A stretch of DNA of 64,000 nucleotides from Amorphochlora amoebiformis (GCA_054601695.1 BAAHQB010000043.1:620001-684000); one strand, 5' to 3'. Positions 1 to 47,579 are shown, counted from the first letter of the stretch. Made by a program: numbers and translations. The notes: generated by a model from the letters alone, not told the origin.

Positions 1-97
1 TATATACATGTCATAAATAAATGTATATCTATATATATTTACACATATTATACACTTCCTTCGACATACATAAAGGTAAGATGAGTGCTAAGATAAC

Positions 98-27808
<27,711 letters not shown>

Positions 27809-27862
27809 AGAGCTGGATGCGATGCCAGGGGATTCTGGGGTTGGGGTTGTTTGTATGAGACG

Positions 27863-27964
<102 letters not shown>

Positions 27965-28155
27965 ACGTATGTATATGTGTATATGTTTATGCGCATATTT
28001 GTATGTATGTAATATACATATACATATAGGCATGTATTCCATATTTGTACATATACATATGTACATATACATCGTACTGATAATATGGAATATATACATA
28101 TATATATATATATATGTATGTATACGTATATGCATACATACACATTTATACACAC

Positions 28156-28193
<38 letters not shown>

Positions 28194-28349
28194 TTTCTAT
28201 ATTTATATATTTATATGTATAATGTTATATATATATATATATATATATGCATATATATATATATATATATTACAATTAAACACATATATATATACATGTA
28301 TATACATCTCCCTTCATCCTCAATTCTCCTAGTCTACTTCGAATTGTAC

Positions 28350-28613
28350 CTCTCGAGAAGAAACGGGCGTCTTCGGGCAGAAGTAATAGGGTAGTATACA
28401 TCCACCACCCCGAGCCCCCCTTCGATCTCATATAGCTGGCAGAAGAAGAGTGTTCATTTAATTGTGGGTCCTCTTCGAGCTTGAGCTTAGGGTACAGGTT
28501 TGGGTTTGGGTTCGGTTTTGGGTTAGGATTTGGGTTTGGGTTCGGGTTGGGTTACCTCACTGCACATAAAGCCTTCTCCTAGAGAGTTTTCAGGCTCTCC
28601 TTTGACGGCAACG
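28350..28613 (-). CDS. Candidate exons upstream of the CAR-like gene (unassigned)
   Basis: Two minus-strand islands have splice-like ends. 28613-28556 reads [15 protein letters not shown] after CTAG and before GTAACC. 28485-28350 is a 136-nt open block beginning [15 protein letters not shown] after CCTAAG and ending before GTACAA. The second leaves one base, which fits the two-base start of an alternative 5' extension of the exon at 27808, so both could be 5' exons of the CAR-like gene. The intron between them is degenerate CCCAAA/CCCTAA. The opposite strand of the second block is also partly open. No protein family is recognised. Confidence 0.35.
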
Positions 28614-28627
28614 CTAGACGTATATAT

Positions 28628-28725
<98 letters not shown>

Positions 28726-29123
28726 AATATATATATATACATATATATGTATATATATAAATATGTGGATGTCATTTATTTATTTATATGTTTATAAATA
28801 TATTATATATATATATATATATGAAGAAGGATGTACATATGAAACATATGGGGTTTGAAGTGAACTTGGTTGAATTTGTTGGTAAAGTTAGGGTTTACCA
28901 CATTCCGTTACAGGTGCATGGCCAGGATTCGCTTTGTTTGTGTAGCGCACACCAAGGCTTATACCTGTGTTTTCATGTATGTGTTTAAGGCTTGAACATG
29001 TATTTACATGTATTTTCATATATGTATTTATTATTTGCATCGCATTTATATATATTTCCTATTATGTACGTATGTGTATGTCTCTATGTGTATTACATAC
29101 ATACACGTGCAGTAAAGTATATA

Positions 29124-29206
<83 letters not shown>

Positions 29207-29226
29207 TATAAATATATATATATAAG

Positions 29227-29258
<32 letters not shown>

Positions 29259-29380
29259 ATATACCATAAGTATATATATGTAGGTATGTATGTATGTACA
29301 ATGTATTTAAATGTAGTAATAATGGTTTAATACATGTATATGAAGTGATAATCTTTTATCATATCTAATGCAGAATTATA

Positions 29381-29427
<47 letters not shown>

Positions 29428-29479
29428 TATATATATATATATGTGTGTGTGTGTATGCATACATATGCATATGTATGCA

Positions 29480-29540
<61 letters not shown>

Positions 29541-29572
29541 ATATATATATATAGAGAGAGAGAGAGAGTTGC

Positions 29573-30037
29573 CTTAATTCCTTCTCCTTCTCCGACAGGG
29601 TTTTCGCCATCTCTTTCGTATACCCTTTCCGAACCCGGGACGCGAATTCCTACCGTGGATTAGGTTTAGTCTCCAATTCGTTTATTTTCACCTATTGCTA
29701 GTTAGCGCCAAGCTAGACAAGGTGCAACACTAAGGGTTTCGTACCCCTGCGCGAAGCTGAGATGCGCTGGGTTTCTCATTTTTTTTCTGGAGTTATGGTC
29801 AAGTTAGGGTTGGGATTGGGTTTGGGTCGGGTAAAGGATTGGGTTTTGGGGCTGGGGATGGGTTAGGGTTAGCATTGAATTAGGGTTAAGGTGGGTATTG
29901 TTGTGTTTAGGGATGTTGAGTTTAAACCTCGTCTGATGGAGTTTCTTTCTCATCTGGGGTTAAGCTAGAATGAGGATAGGTTTTCGATTAGAGTTACGGT
30001 TAGGCTTCAGACCCGTTTCGATCCCCTCCGCCTCTCC
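29573..30037 (-). CDS. Four-exon partial gene, unknown product
   Basis: Exons 30037-30013, 29953-29928, 29766-29745 and 29649-29573 join in consistent phase (1/2, 0/0, 1/2). The product begins [17 protein letters not shown] and continues with [16 protein letters not shown] and [13 protein letters not shown]: charged, low in hydrophobic residues, probably disordered. The last exon would need a GC donor (AAG|GCAACT). An ATG at 29610 in another frame ([13 protein letters not shown]) is an alternative reading. A further minus island at 28925-28868 (YKPWCALHKQ or ISLGVRYTNK, depending on frame) may belong here but does not join in phase. I recognise no family, and the relation to the CAR-like gene downstream is open. 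Confidence 0.35.
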
Positions 30038-30058
30038 CTAATTAATTATGTTTTACTA

Positions 30059-30104
<46 letters not shown>

Positions 30105-30146
30105 ATATATACATAACGTATACATGTATATTACATATGTTATGTG

Positions 30147-30182
<36 letters not shown>

Positions 30183-30215
30183 TACGTATGTACATATTTG
30201 TATATATAGCATATT

Positions 30216-30254
<39 letters not shown>

Positions 30255-30264
30255 CATACACAGA

Positions 30265-30296
<32 letters not shown>

Positions 30297-30300
30297 ATAT

Positions 30301-30371
<71 letters not shown>

Positions 30372-30461
30372 CATACACATATCACATATACACATACTTG
30401 AATGTATTTACATGTATACAATATATATATAATATATACCTATATATATTATATTTATGTA

Positions 30462-30594
<133 letters not shown>

Positions 30595-30609
30595 TTGTAT
30601 ATGTATATA

Positions 30610-30655
<46 letters not shown>

Positions 30656-30671
30656 AGAGCTGCTTGATATC

Positions 30672-30803
30672 TTAAGAGTTATGGCTACAAAGACGTCTTC
30701 GACAGCTTTCTTGCCCTTTGCGTGCTGAATAGACCTATAAGGTTAGGACAAGGTTTAGGATCAGAGCTGGTTGGGACATGTCGTCAAGGTTGGGTTGAGG
30801 AGG

Positions 30804-30887
<84 letters not shown>

Positions 30888-30944
30888 CGTAATATATATA
30901 TATATATATATATATTGATATATATATAAACATATATGTGTATG

Positions 30945-31040
<96 letters not shown>

Positions 31041-31397
31041 CATATATATATTTAAAATGCATGAAAATAATATAGCAATGTGCACACTGGCTATTGTAAT
31101 ACTTGGCGTGGTTTCGCAATGCCTCCCGGGATGACAAAGAGATGTTGCACTTGGAGCAAAAGTGTTGCATCTTGCCTGAATACAAAATATGAATTTCACA
31201 TACACAAACATATACGTGTATTATGCGAGAATAACGTGCACATTTCTCTGAAAGTACCCGATGTACCGTACGTGGTAACAGTTGAAACCTCCCTGTTATC
31301 CTCAGGCTGGTCTTGCTTGATATCGCCTATGCGCATAGGTTATATTATGTATTTACACTATGTTTACAATTAGCAAACATAATTAGCAAACATATGT

Positions 31398-31487
<90 letters not shown>

Positions 31488-31626
31488 ATCAATACATATA
31501 TCTATATACATACATATATATATGGGCACACATGTATATGTATATATATATATGTGTGTATGTGTGTGTAGGTGTATATGTGTATGTGTATGTGTGTGTA
31601 CGTGCCATGTATACATGTAGATATGC

Positions 31627-31690
<64 letters not shown>

Positions 31691-31821
31691 TATGTGAATA
31701 TATTCATGTGTGTGTGTATAATATTATGTGTGTGTATGTGTGCATACATAAATAAATGTGTGTGTACGAATGTATATATATATATATGTGTATATATATA
31801 TATATATATTTATATGTATAT

Positions 31822-31857
<36 letters not shown>

Positions 31858-32036
31858 GTGAGTTATTTCTGTACTCAATTTCATCCCTGTCGCGATCCCT
31901 AGCCCATGCCTCGCGGCCGCTTGCGGACCTACGAATGAATAATTTGTTTTTATTAAGACAGGATTTCAAAGAATATACACATACAAATAAATAGTAAATA
32001 TATAAATATACCTAACTATATATATGACATATATAT

Positions 32037-32088
<52 letters not shown>

Positions 32089-32089
32089 G

Positions 32090-32128
<39 letters not shown>

Positions 32129-32340
32129 CATGTGTGTGTGTTTGTGTATATACCTGAAGAGCATGCAGCCAACAGTTGACGAGGCTGCACCTCCCGGTCC
32201 GAATCCTTCGTCTCTTTCTCTTTCTCTTTCTCTTTCTCCTTCTCATCTTTTTGTTTCTTCCTCGAAACCTCAATCTCTTGTCGAACCCGATCGATAACCA
32301 ACGAACTAGCCCTCACAAGCTGTGTACATCCGTACGTCAT
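30672..32340 (-). CDS. Hypothetical protein with Lys/Glu-rich N-terminal exon
   Basis: Exon 1 runs from ATG 32340 to 32154: [19 protein letters not shown], a helical KEKEKEKE tract, then QLLAACSS. Phase-compatible exons follow at 31928-31858 ([17 protein letters not shown]), 31326-31289 ([12 protein letters not shown]), a doubtful 12-nt exon 31247-31236, 31175-31103 ([17 protein letters not shown]) and a terminal exon 30734-30672 ending [15 protein letters not shown] (TAA). The order and phases work, but no family is recognised and two of these islands are open in other frames as well. The KE tract is the reverse of a CT run, so it could instead be a pyrimidine-rich 5' region of the plus-strand gene that starts at 32363. 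Treat as tentative. Confidence 0.4.
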
Positions 32341-32362
32341 TCATTATCTCAATTTCAAAAAT
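32341..32362. promoter_or_regulatory. 22-bp space between opposing start codons
   Basis: ATG 32340 (minus) and ATG 32363 (plus) face away from each other. If both gene models are right, their promoters and 5' leaders must overlap the opposite gene's first exon. No TATA-like box is visible in the space itself. Confidence 0.35.
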
Positions 32363-35230
<2,868 letters not shown>

Positions 35231-35370
35231 ATGCGAAGCGTGAGTGCCATTTAACGTTACGTGCATTATCATTGTGTACACCATATGTCACAATTGTCAT
35301 AATTTGGATTATGAATTATATAAATATTATGTTATAATTGTGCAATATTAGTTATTACATATCTAATTAG

Positions 35371-35433
<63 letters not shown>

Positions 35434-35651
35434 ATCAATGTTTGTATATATTATACATTCACGCAATATTATAATTATAATTATTATATAAATGTAGGAA
35501 ATATAATTAATATAAGTATACTATGAATGTTATAATAACCATTACAATAGTTACATAAATGAACTATAATGATATTTATAAAAGCATATATGGGTGTGTA
35601 TATTAGTGTTTTTTACTACTCAATAATATACATAAATTTTGATATCGTATG

Positions 35652-35690
<39 letters not shown>

Positions 35691-36228
35691 AATTACATAT
35701 ATATATATATATATATATATATGTAAGTGTATGATGTTATAATTACACAAAGCCAATATTAATATTATGGATTATCTTATTGAAATGAGAATGCTGGAGA
35801 AAGGGTAAGAGTGATTGAGGGTGATAGTGAGAGATTGTAAAATGAGAAGGGTGAGAGAGAAGAAAATGAGAGAGAGATTTGGTGAACATAGCGAGATAGA
35901 TTTGTAGAAATAAGGGTATGGAAGAGATAGGGCACGAGCAATCCCTGAGTATCAGACTAGCACATTATTATTATTGAGAGCCAAGAGACGAGAAGGAGTT
36001 GTTTGGAGATATTTAGAATTAATAACTTCGGAAAAATAGAGAAATAACTGGTATTCTTTATTAAGTGCATTTTAGGAGACCAGATCCATTCAAGGCTCCC
36101 AGACCTTAAGTTGAGAATAGCATTTTCGATGTAATTAACTAAATTTGGCCAGCTAATTCCTTAATTCCCATTTAACTAAGAAGTCTGTCCCTACCCGGGC
36201 TACCCGTCTAGTCTCCAGCTTCGAAGTG
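35231..36228. other. Intergenic AT-rich spacer between two plus-strand genes
   Basis: After the TGA at 35230 the sequence is AT-rich with TA/TG runs (35374-35430, 35650-35720) and then a purine-rich stretch at 35780-36010 (GAGAGA, GAATGAGA). I see no exon with matching splice sites. Confidence 0.6.
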
Positions 36229-36674
36229 ATGGAGTGGGCATGGCTTTTTTTGTTCGCGATATTATCGATCATAGGCATCATCGTATGGATTGACTTCAAT
36301 TCTGGAGTCTTCAGGGGGGCGGGACTCAATGAAATGAACAAAATTAGAGGTGCTGCAGTACGGTACAAGAACCGAAAGGCTATCGCCGCGTTTCAAAGGG
36401 CTATCGCCGAGAGTGCTGGTGCACAGAATGAGAGGCTTGGAGAAGACGGGGAGCAGATAGAGGAGGCAGCTAGTCATGAGAGACTGGTATATGATTGTGC
36501 AAATTGATAGTGTCGAATGATTATGGAAGGGGCTGAACCTAATCTTTTGGTTATTTTGTGATCTCTTGGTTATTTTTAGATCGAGGCGAAGCATATTTTG
36601 AAGGGCCTCCTAAAGATGCACGGGGTGGGAAATACATTCGACATGTATACATATGCAATATATGTGTACATATA

Positions 36675-36724
<50 letters not shown>

Positions 36725-36751
36725 CATATGTATACAAATAGTGTGTGCACT

Positions 36752-36813
<62 letters not shown>

Positions 36814-37464
36814 GGTGTGTGTGCGTGTGTGTATATGTATATATTCTACATATTTATAGATATATATTACTCTCTGTGTAAACAGAGTACAGGGGCCGTT
36901 GTACGTGATCTTTGCATAAATCACAGAAAATTTGTTCCAATCCTTCTAAACTCCTACTCTACACCGGTGAGAAAGTAAATACGTAAGAATCAAAAAGATG
37001 ATGCAGTACACTATTGCGCGAGGGGTGTCTTAGGGTTCTACCAATGTTAAGGGTAGGGCAAAAATAGGTTTCGCACATCATTTGTATCCATTTATTCATC
37101 CATTTGTATAAATACAACACAGTAAGTATACTGGCCTTGTAAATATGCGCATGAGCATTCACGGTTCCAAGAGATTCTTCATAGTAAATGGTTGTATACG
37201 AACATGTTTACAGGCCGTGATAATGCAGATTGGGTCTCGTGCTCCCTAACTTCTCCCTCGTATTCTCTTCCTCCTCTCCTTCTATCCATCTATCTTCTGT
37301 CTCTCTATCTCTCTATCTCTCTCGTTGTCTCTATTTCTTCCCTCTATTTATATATATATATATATATATATACATATTTATACATGTAATATATATATAT
37401 ATATATGTGTGTGTGTATACATTAATAAATATAGATGTAAATACATACATATTTATTGCTCCCG

Positions 37465-37502
<38 letters not shown>

Positions 37503-37651
37503 ATATATAATACACAATATATATATCATAATCCATGTGTATACATTAATATTTCAAGGCACTCGCAAAAGAGGTTCACCAGCTCGAAAGCGAACTAGCT
37601 TGGCTAGTGAAAAGGATGCAGGAGGTACAGCTTCCTGACTATAACGTATAA
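36229..37651 (+). CDS. Small single-pass membrane protein with C-terminal coiled coil, 4 exons
   Basis: Exon 1 (36229-36486) starts with ATG and encodes an N-terminal hydrophobic helix (WAWLFLFAILSIIGIIVW, about residues 3-20) and then a charged segment with KNRKAIAAFQRAIAE and EEAASHERL. Exons 36580-36624 (IEAKHILKGLLKMHG), 36886-36966 (STGAVVRDLCINHRK) and 37559-37651 (ALAKEVHQLESELAWLVKRM, then a TAA stop) all join in phase 0. Product about 158 residues: a signal anchor with the bulk on one side of a membrane, ending in a heptad-like segment. Only the last two introns carry TA runs. The donor at 36624 could alternatively lie about 20-45 nt downstream. Family not recognised. Confidence 0.82.
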
Positions 37652-39676
<2,025 letters not shown>

Positions 39677-40022
39677 ATGATGGAAGCTTCCCCCGCCAAG
39701 CCCCGCGTATTATGCCTCCACGGCATGGGCATCAATTCAGAGTTCATGTCGACGTTACAGATCGGGATGTGTTCGTTTCGAGACTTGGTTTGTTCAGTTT
39801 AGTTCTGTTTTCTGAGTTTTTATGTGGTCAACGAGGGCGACGTAGCCCTCTTTCTGTCTCTCTCTCCCTCTCCTTCTCCCCTCAACTTGCGCGGTTAGGT
39901 GTTGGGTTGAGAGAGGGGGGTTATCACTAAACCTAGTTGCCAAAGTGGCTTCGATAAGTGCAATTATTTATGTATGCACATATGTGTAAATGTAAATGAC
40001 ACACACACACACACACACATAT

Positions 40023-40084
<62 letters not shown>

Positions 40085-40217
40085 ATTATTAAATACCTTA
40101 CAACACTTCCCCAGTGCGATTGGAACTACATGAACGGGCCAATAATCTCCGATCCAGCCCCAGGTATAAATGCATCATCTTATATGTAATATGTATGATA
40201 TACATGCACAATATATG

Positions 40218-40272
<55 letters not shown>

Positions 40273-40398
40273 CATACATATATATATATATGTCTATATG
40301 TATAAATATATGTGCCTATAATCTCCGATCCAGCCCCAGGTATAAATGTATCATATCTTATATGTAATATGTATGAAATACATGCATAATATATGTAA

Positions 40399-40491
<93 letters not shown>

Positions 40492-40592
40492 GGGCCTATA
40501 ATCTCCAATCCAGCCCCAGGTATAATGTATCATATCTTATAATTAGTATGTATGATATACATGCATAATATATATAAAATATGTACATACAG

Positions 40593-40676
<84 letters not shown>

Positions 40677-40835
40677 TAAGTAAATAAATATATATATATA
40701 TATAGATGTATAGATATTATTCTTGTATTTTACTTTGATAATACAGGAATCGAAAACTTTCTCCGCTACATCAAAGATAAGAAATATTACACCTGGCTTA
40801 GGTTAACATAATACAGTGCTTATAGTATATATACA

Positions 40836-40869
<34 letters not shown>

Positions 40870-41273
40870 AAAGATAAGAAATATTCCCCCTGGCTCAGGT
40901 AACATAATACAGTACTTATGCATTGTATATACATACATATATATCAAAGATAAGAAATATTACACATGGCTTAGGTTAACATAATACAGTACTTACATTA
41001 TATACATACAACATGTTTTTGTACATCGAAGATAAGAAATATTACGCTTGGCTGAGGTTTACCTAATTCAGTGCTTACATAGTGATTATATACATGCATA
41101 TATGATGTTGTTGCTGTACATCAAGGATAAAAAATATTACACTTGGCTGAGGTTAACCTAATACAGTGCTTACAATAATGATTAGATACATACGAATGAG
41201 TATATACATAGATATATGTTGTCGTACATGAAATAGAAGTTACACGTGGCTGAGGTTATATATGTACATAATG

Positions 41274-41351
<78 letters not shown>

Positions 41352-41492
41352 TTATGTAAATTATATATATATACATATATATATATACATACACATATAC
41401 ACATTTATATACATATGTACATATACACACATACATATATATATATACATATATATACATATATATGTATATGTATATATATATACATATGT

Positions 41493-41530
<38 letters not shown>

Positions 41531-42500
41531 TATGTATATATATATACACTGCATTTATACGCATACACTCTAACATGACTACAATATCCAAAAATACTCC
41601 CACGCCTAACCCAAATCCAAACCCTTCACTGGCCTAAACCATCACGACACCCTAACCCTAACCTTAACCCCCCTAACCTTAACCTAACCCTATCCTAACC
41701 CTAACCTTAACCCTAACCCTAGCCCTGACCCTAACACAGCAAAAGTAGCGACGGTAAAGAGTATAAAGGCTTCGAAGAGGCTCAAAAGGTACCCCTAACT
41801 GAGTTTGAACAAAACTCATTGTCCTTTCTTCACTACTCCAACCGCCCTAACCCTGGTCCTAACCCTAACCCTAACCCTAACCCTAACTCTAACCCTAACC
41901 CTAACCACTGCCAAAAACTACGTCAGCCCAACTAAACCCTTAGTCTCATACAAAACCTTCCCCTAACCCAACCCCAATCCTAACCCTAAGCTTAGGCTAA
42001 TGGTTAGACGCACACATTAATCGAACTCTAATAACCCTTACCCAATTTCACCCAAATCTAACCCTGAAGATGATTCTAACCCAGCCAACCAAACCCTGAC
42101 CCTAATGTTAATTTTGAGTATATCCCCGCCTTAACCCTAATCCTAAAATCAAGTTTAACCCTAGCCCTAACCGTAACCCTAACCCTAACCGAGTCAATGG
42201 TCCCCGGACGAAGAAATCCGGAATAATCTGATCCTCACGCTAACCCTAACCCTAACCTTAACCATAACCCTAACCCTAACCTTAACCGTAACCCTAACCC
42301 TAACCCTAACCCTAACCCTAACCCTAACCCTAACCTTTATGAGGCTGTAGAGGTTGGGTTGGAAAAGATAGGAGATGTGGACTTCTTGTTAGGTTTTTCT
42401 CAGGGATCAAGTAATGAGATAGATATTACACATATCAAAATATAGATACGCAGATATATAATATATATATATACATATTATATATATATATATATATATG

Positions 42501-42589
<89 letters not shown>

Positions 42590-42692
42590 TATATATGCAT
42601 ATTTATATATATATATATATGTTTGTATGTGTATATATATGTGTGTGTGTTTGTGTGTGTTATGGAGATATCTAGTTGTGGGCAAAAATTTC

Positions 42693-42736
<44 letters not shown>

Positions 42737-43060
42737 ATATGCCTCTGTTTTTGTGTGCGTGTGTTTAAATGCATTTGTGTACATACATATATATATACAC
42801 ATATATATACACATATATATATATATATATTATATATATATGTTATTTATATATATATATATGTATAAATATATATATATAAATATACATACATATATCT
42901 ATATCAATATATATATATATGTACATATGTATATGTGCATATTTGCATTTGGATATATTGTACACAAACGTGAACGTTTGTGTATCTAATCTGATTAAAT
43001 TGTAGTATACATTTGTATAAATCTACAATGAATATAAATATATACATATGTATTTAATTA

Positions 43061-43091
<31 letters not shown>

Positions 43092-44644
43092 CATAATATA
43101 CATATACATTCATAACTTATACATCTAATATGCATACAATATTATATATGTACACATATGTATATATATATCTTTACATATATTACTATATATGTACTAA
43201 TATCTTCCTAATGTACCTACCCATAAACCCCAACTCTATTCCTCACCAATTTCCGATACCCTAACCCTAACCCTAACCCTAACCCTAACCCTAACCCTAA
43301 CCCTAACCCCAACACCTATCCCCAACCTTAAAACTCTCACTATCCATAATCCTAATCCTAATTCTAACCCTAACCCTAACCCTGAGTGAAATTGTCCTAG
43401 GACTAAGGCATGCTGAATAATCTGATCCTAACCCTAAGCCTCACCCTAATCCTAACCCTCACCCTAGCCCTAACCCTCAGCCTAACCCTAACCCTAACCC
43501 GAACATAGTACTCGTGCTCGCAATAATCGTTGGAAAAAATCCCTAACCCTAACCCTAACCCTAACCCTAACCCTAACCCTAAGCCAATAACACTAACCTT
43601 AAGGCTAATGGTAACCCTAATTCTAGGGTTGTAGCACCAATCGTTGGAAAAAACCCATTTCCTTGACCCTAACCCCGAACCCTAACCCTAACCCAGGATA
43701 ATCCTAACCCTAAGCTAGGCCAACCCTAACCCTAACCCCTACCCTAACCCTAACCCAGGGTTAGGGTTAGGGAATTTGTCCAACGATTGATCCTGGGTTA
43801 GGGTTAGTGTTAGGGCTAGCCTAGCTTAGGGCTAGGGATTTGTCCAATGAATGATGCTGGTACTAAGTTTTGGTTATCGTTAGCTTACCTTAGAGATAGG
43901 GTTAGGGTTAGGGTTATCTCAGCTAAGTTAGGGTTGGCTTAGCTATTTTTTCCAACGATTGATGCTAATACTAAGTTACGGTTATCCTTAACTTAGGTTA
44001 GGGTTAGGATTATTGTTAGCTTAGCAAAGGGTTTACCCTAACCTTAATCCCTAATCCTAAGGTAAGCTAAGAAAAACCGTAATTTAGTATTAGCATCAAT
44101 CGTTGGACAAAATCCCTAACCCAAAACATAGCCCTAAGCTAAACTAACCCTAACCCAAAGCTAAGCCAACCCTAACCCTAACACTAACCCTAACCCTAAC
44201 CCCAACCCTAACCCTAACCGAATCCTAACCCTAACCTAATCGTAACCCTAACCCTAACCCTAATCCTAAGGTAAGCTAACGAAAACCGTAACTTAGTAAT
44301 CGTTGGACAAAATCCCTAACCCAAACCCTAGCCCTAAGCTAAGCTAACCCTAACCCTAACCCTAACCCTAACCTAACCCTAACCATAACCCTAACCCTAA
44401 GGTAAGCTAATGAAAACCGTAACTTAGTATTAGCATCAATCGTTGGGGAAGAGTTATATAAGAAGGGCCAACTTAAGGGAGTGGTAATGCTTTTATAATA
44501 TATATGTATGTTTATGTATGTAAATATACTATATACATGTATATGTATATATATATATATATGTATATAGATAAGGCCAACTTAAGGGAGTGGTGATGCT
44601 TTTATAATATATCTGTATGTTTATGTATGTAAATATATATATGC

Positions 44645-44683
<39 letters not shown>

Positions 44684-44818
44684 TGAATGTATGTAGATAC
44701 ATTGGTATATATACAATATATATATATATATACATATAATACTATACAATAAATATTATATATATATTATATAATATATATATATATAATATATATGTTA
44801 TACACATATGTCTACATC

Positions 44819-44851
<33 letters not shown>

Positions 44852-44858
44852 ATGTATT

Positions 44859-44914
<56 letters not shown>

Positions 44915-44986
44915 GTATATACAATTATGTATATTTCGTAAATGTAATATATATATATATATGTGTATTTATCTATATATATGTAA

Positions 44987-45022
<36 letters not shown>

Positions 45023-45346
45023 TATAGTAAAATAAATACCCTCCGTTTTTTTATACATGCATGATTACATATATATATATATATATATATGTATACATAC
45101 ATATTTATACACATATATATATATATAATATATAGATACATTTTATATTTGCAAATATATATCATATCGTGTAGATTATGTTAGTACACATACAATACTA
45201 CCTATATCACGTAAATACATATTTATAAACACCTACACATATGTACACATAAAATACATAAATATGTATATATATATATAGATCTATATATTTTACGTAT
45301 CTTTGCTTTGTATTTTCCTCCTTTTTATCTCATATATATATACATG

Positions 45347-45388
<42 letters not shown>

Positions 45389-46166
45389 ATATGTATATAT
45401 GTATCATTATTATATATTATATTATGTATATATATATATATATATATATATTTATGTACACATATACATATATATGTATATAGATACATATATATATATA
45501 TATATATATATATCAATACATACCAGAAATCTAACCTATTCAGATACTAGTATGCGGGGTCGACTCGAAACAAAAGATTGACACGTGCCCTCGAACTCTA
45601 ACCCTTACAACCTAACCCTAACCCTAACCCTAACCCTAACCCTAACCCTCTAACCCTAACCCTAACCTAACCCAAACCCTAACCCTAACCCTAACCTTAA
45701 CCCTAGATTCACCATTCCCTCATTTCATATCGTCGGAAAGGTTAGGTTATAGGGCTGAGGTGGGATTAGGGTTTAAAGAGAAATTCCATGATAATTCAGG
45801 GTTTTAGAGGGTTAATTCAGGCTTTTTTTTTATTTTTTTTTAGTATTTTTTTGTTTTTTTCTCCAGGGTTTTATTTAGGGTTTGTAAGGTTTTTAGAGTG
45901 GGGATCTATCTCTTTTTATTTTTTCCTCACTGGTTTCCTGTCTCTCTTTTTCCCTTTTAATCTCTCTCTCTCTCTCTCTCTCCTCTCTTACTCTTTCGAA
46001 CACACGCACTCTCTCTCTCTTTCTTCTCCCTCTTTGTCTATTTTTCATCTCATTCTCTTTCTAACGCACACACTCTCTCTCTGTCTCTCTCTCTCTTCTT
46101 TCTCTCTCTCTCTTCTCTCTCTCTCTCTCTGCCTCTCTCTCTGTGTGTCTGTCTCTCTCTCTCTTC

Positions 46167-46198
<32 letters not shown>

Positions 46199-46246
46199 AT
46201 CTCTATGGGTATATCTCTCTCTTACATGTGTCACTTTCTTTGCCTC

Positions 46247-46299
<53 letters not shown>

Positions 46300-46320
46300 G
46301 CATATGTAGATATAATGCAT

Positions 46321-46365
<45 letters not shown>

Positions 46366-46570
46366 CATATATACACCTGTATACACATATATTGTAAATA
46401 TATATATATATAGATGGATAAGTTACGGAAGCGATCTTTGCGCTTGTATAATGCGTATACGGGTGCAAAACAGGTATGTACACATATATATAGAATTATA
46501 CATATATATATATATATTATATTATATATTTATATGTACATAACTATATTCTTATATGTATATATATATA

Positions 46571-46622
<52 letters not shown>

Positions 46623-46684
46623 ACCCTTATTACATACAAAACGTGACATATATATATAAATATATATATATATATATGTGTGTG

Positions 46685-46715
<31 letters not shown>

Positions 46716-46732
46716 GTATATATACGTGTGAG

Positions 46733-46780
<48 letters not shown>

Positions 46781-46790
46781 TATATATATA

Positions 46791-46857
<67 letters not shown>

Positions 46858-46899
46858 TTATACATAAATATATCATATATAATGTTCATATAAATATAC

Positions 46900-46932
<33 letters not shown>

Positions 46933-47260
46933 AATTCAAAATGAAACATATATATATATATATGGATATACACGTAAATATATATATATATATGTGTGTG
47001 TGTCTGTGTAGATATATATAATTATTTTAAATATTTATATATATATATATATGTGTGTGTGTGTAGATATATATATATATATAAATTATTTTAAATATAT
47101 ATATATATATATATTTATAAAGTCTTTTTATTGAAATACACATGTGTTATTAGTACAATACATTTAGATTGTGGAACACAGTGGTGGACATAAGTTCCCA
47201 GCCTATAACGAGAAAGATATCAGGGTATATATATGTATATGTTATATATATAATTAAATG

Positions 47261-47301
<41 letters not shown>

Positions 47302-47328
47302 CATGTATGTGTGTATGTTTCTATATGC

Positions 47329-47408
<80 letters not shown>

Positions 47409-47411
47409 ACG

Positions 47412-47466
<55 letters not shown>

Positions 47467-47524
47467 TTGTTGTAATTCATGAAATGTGCATTACAGATGC
47501 TCTTATGTACGTATATGTACAAAG

Positions 47525-47579
<55 letters not shown>

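Noticed and set aside
30672-30734. Ras-like C-terminal segment ([12 protein letters not shown])
   Set aside because: No G1-G4 GTPase motifs nearby, no proper donor, and the alternative frame ends in a stop in phase with upstream exons.
31103-31185. C2H2-like zinc finger (FCSKC ... ALRNH ... CAHC) on the minus strand
   Set aside because: The second histidine pair is missing and the frame does not join to neighbouring exons; another frame of the same bases does.
40115-41260. CRISPR-like array
   Set aside because: Repeats are copies of exon ends separated by TA runs in a eukaryotic intron; spacers are not unique and there are no cas genes.
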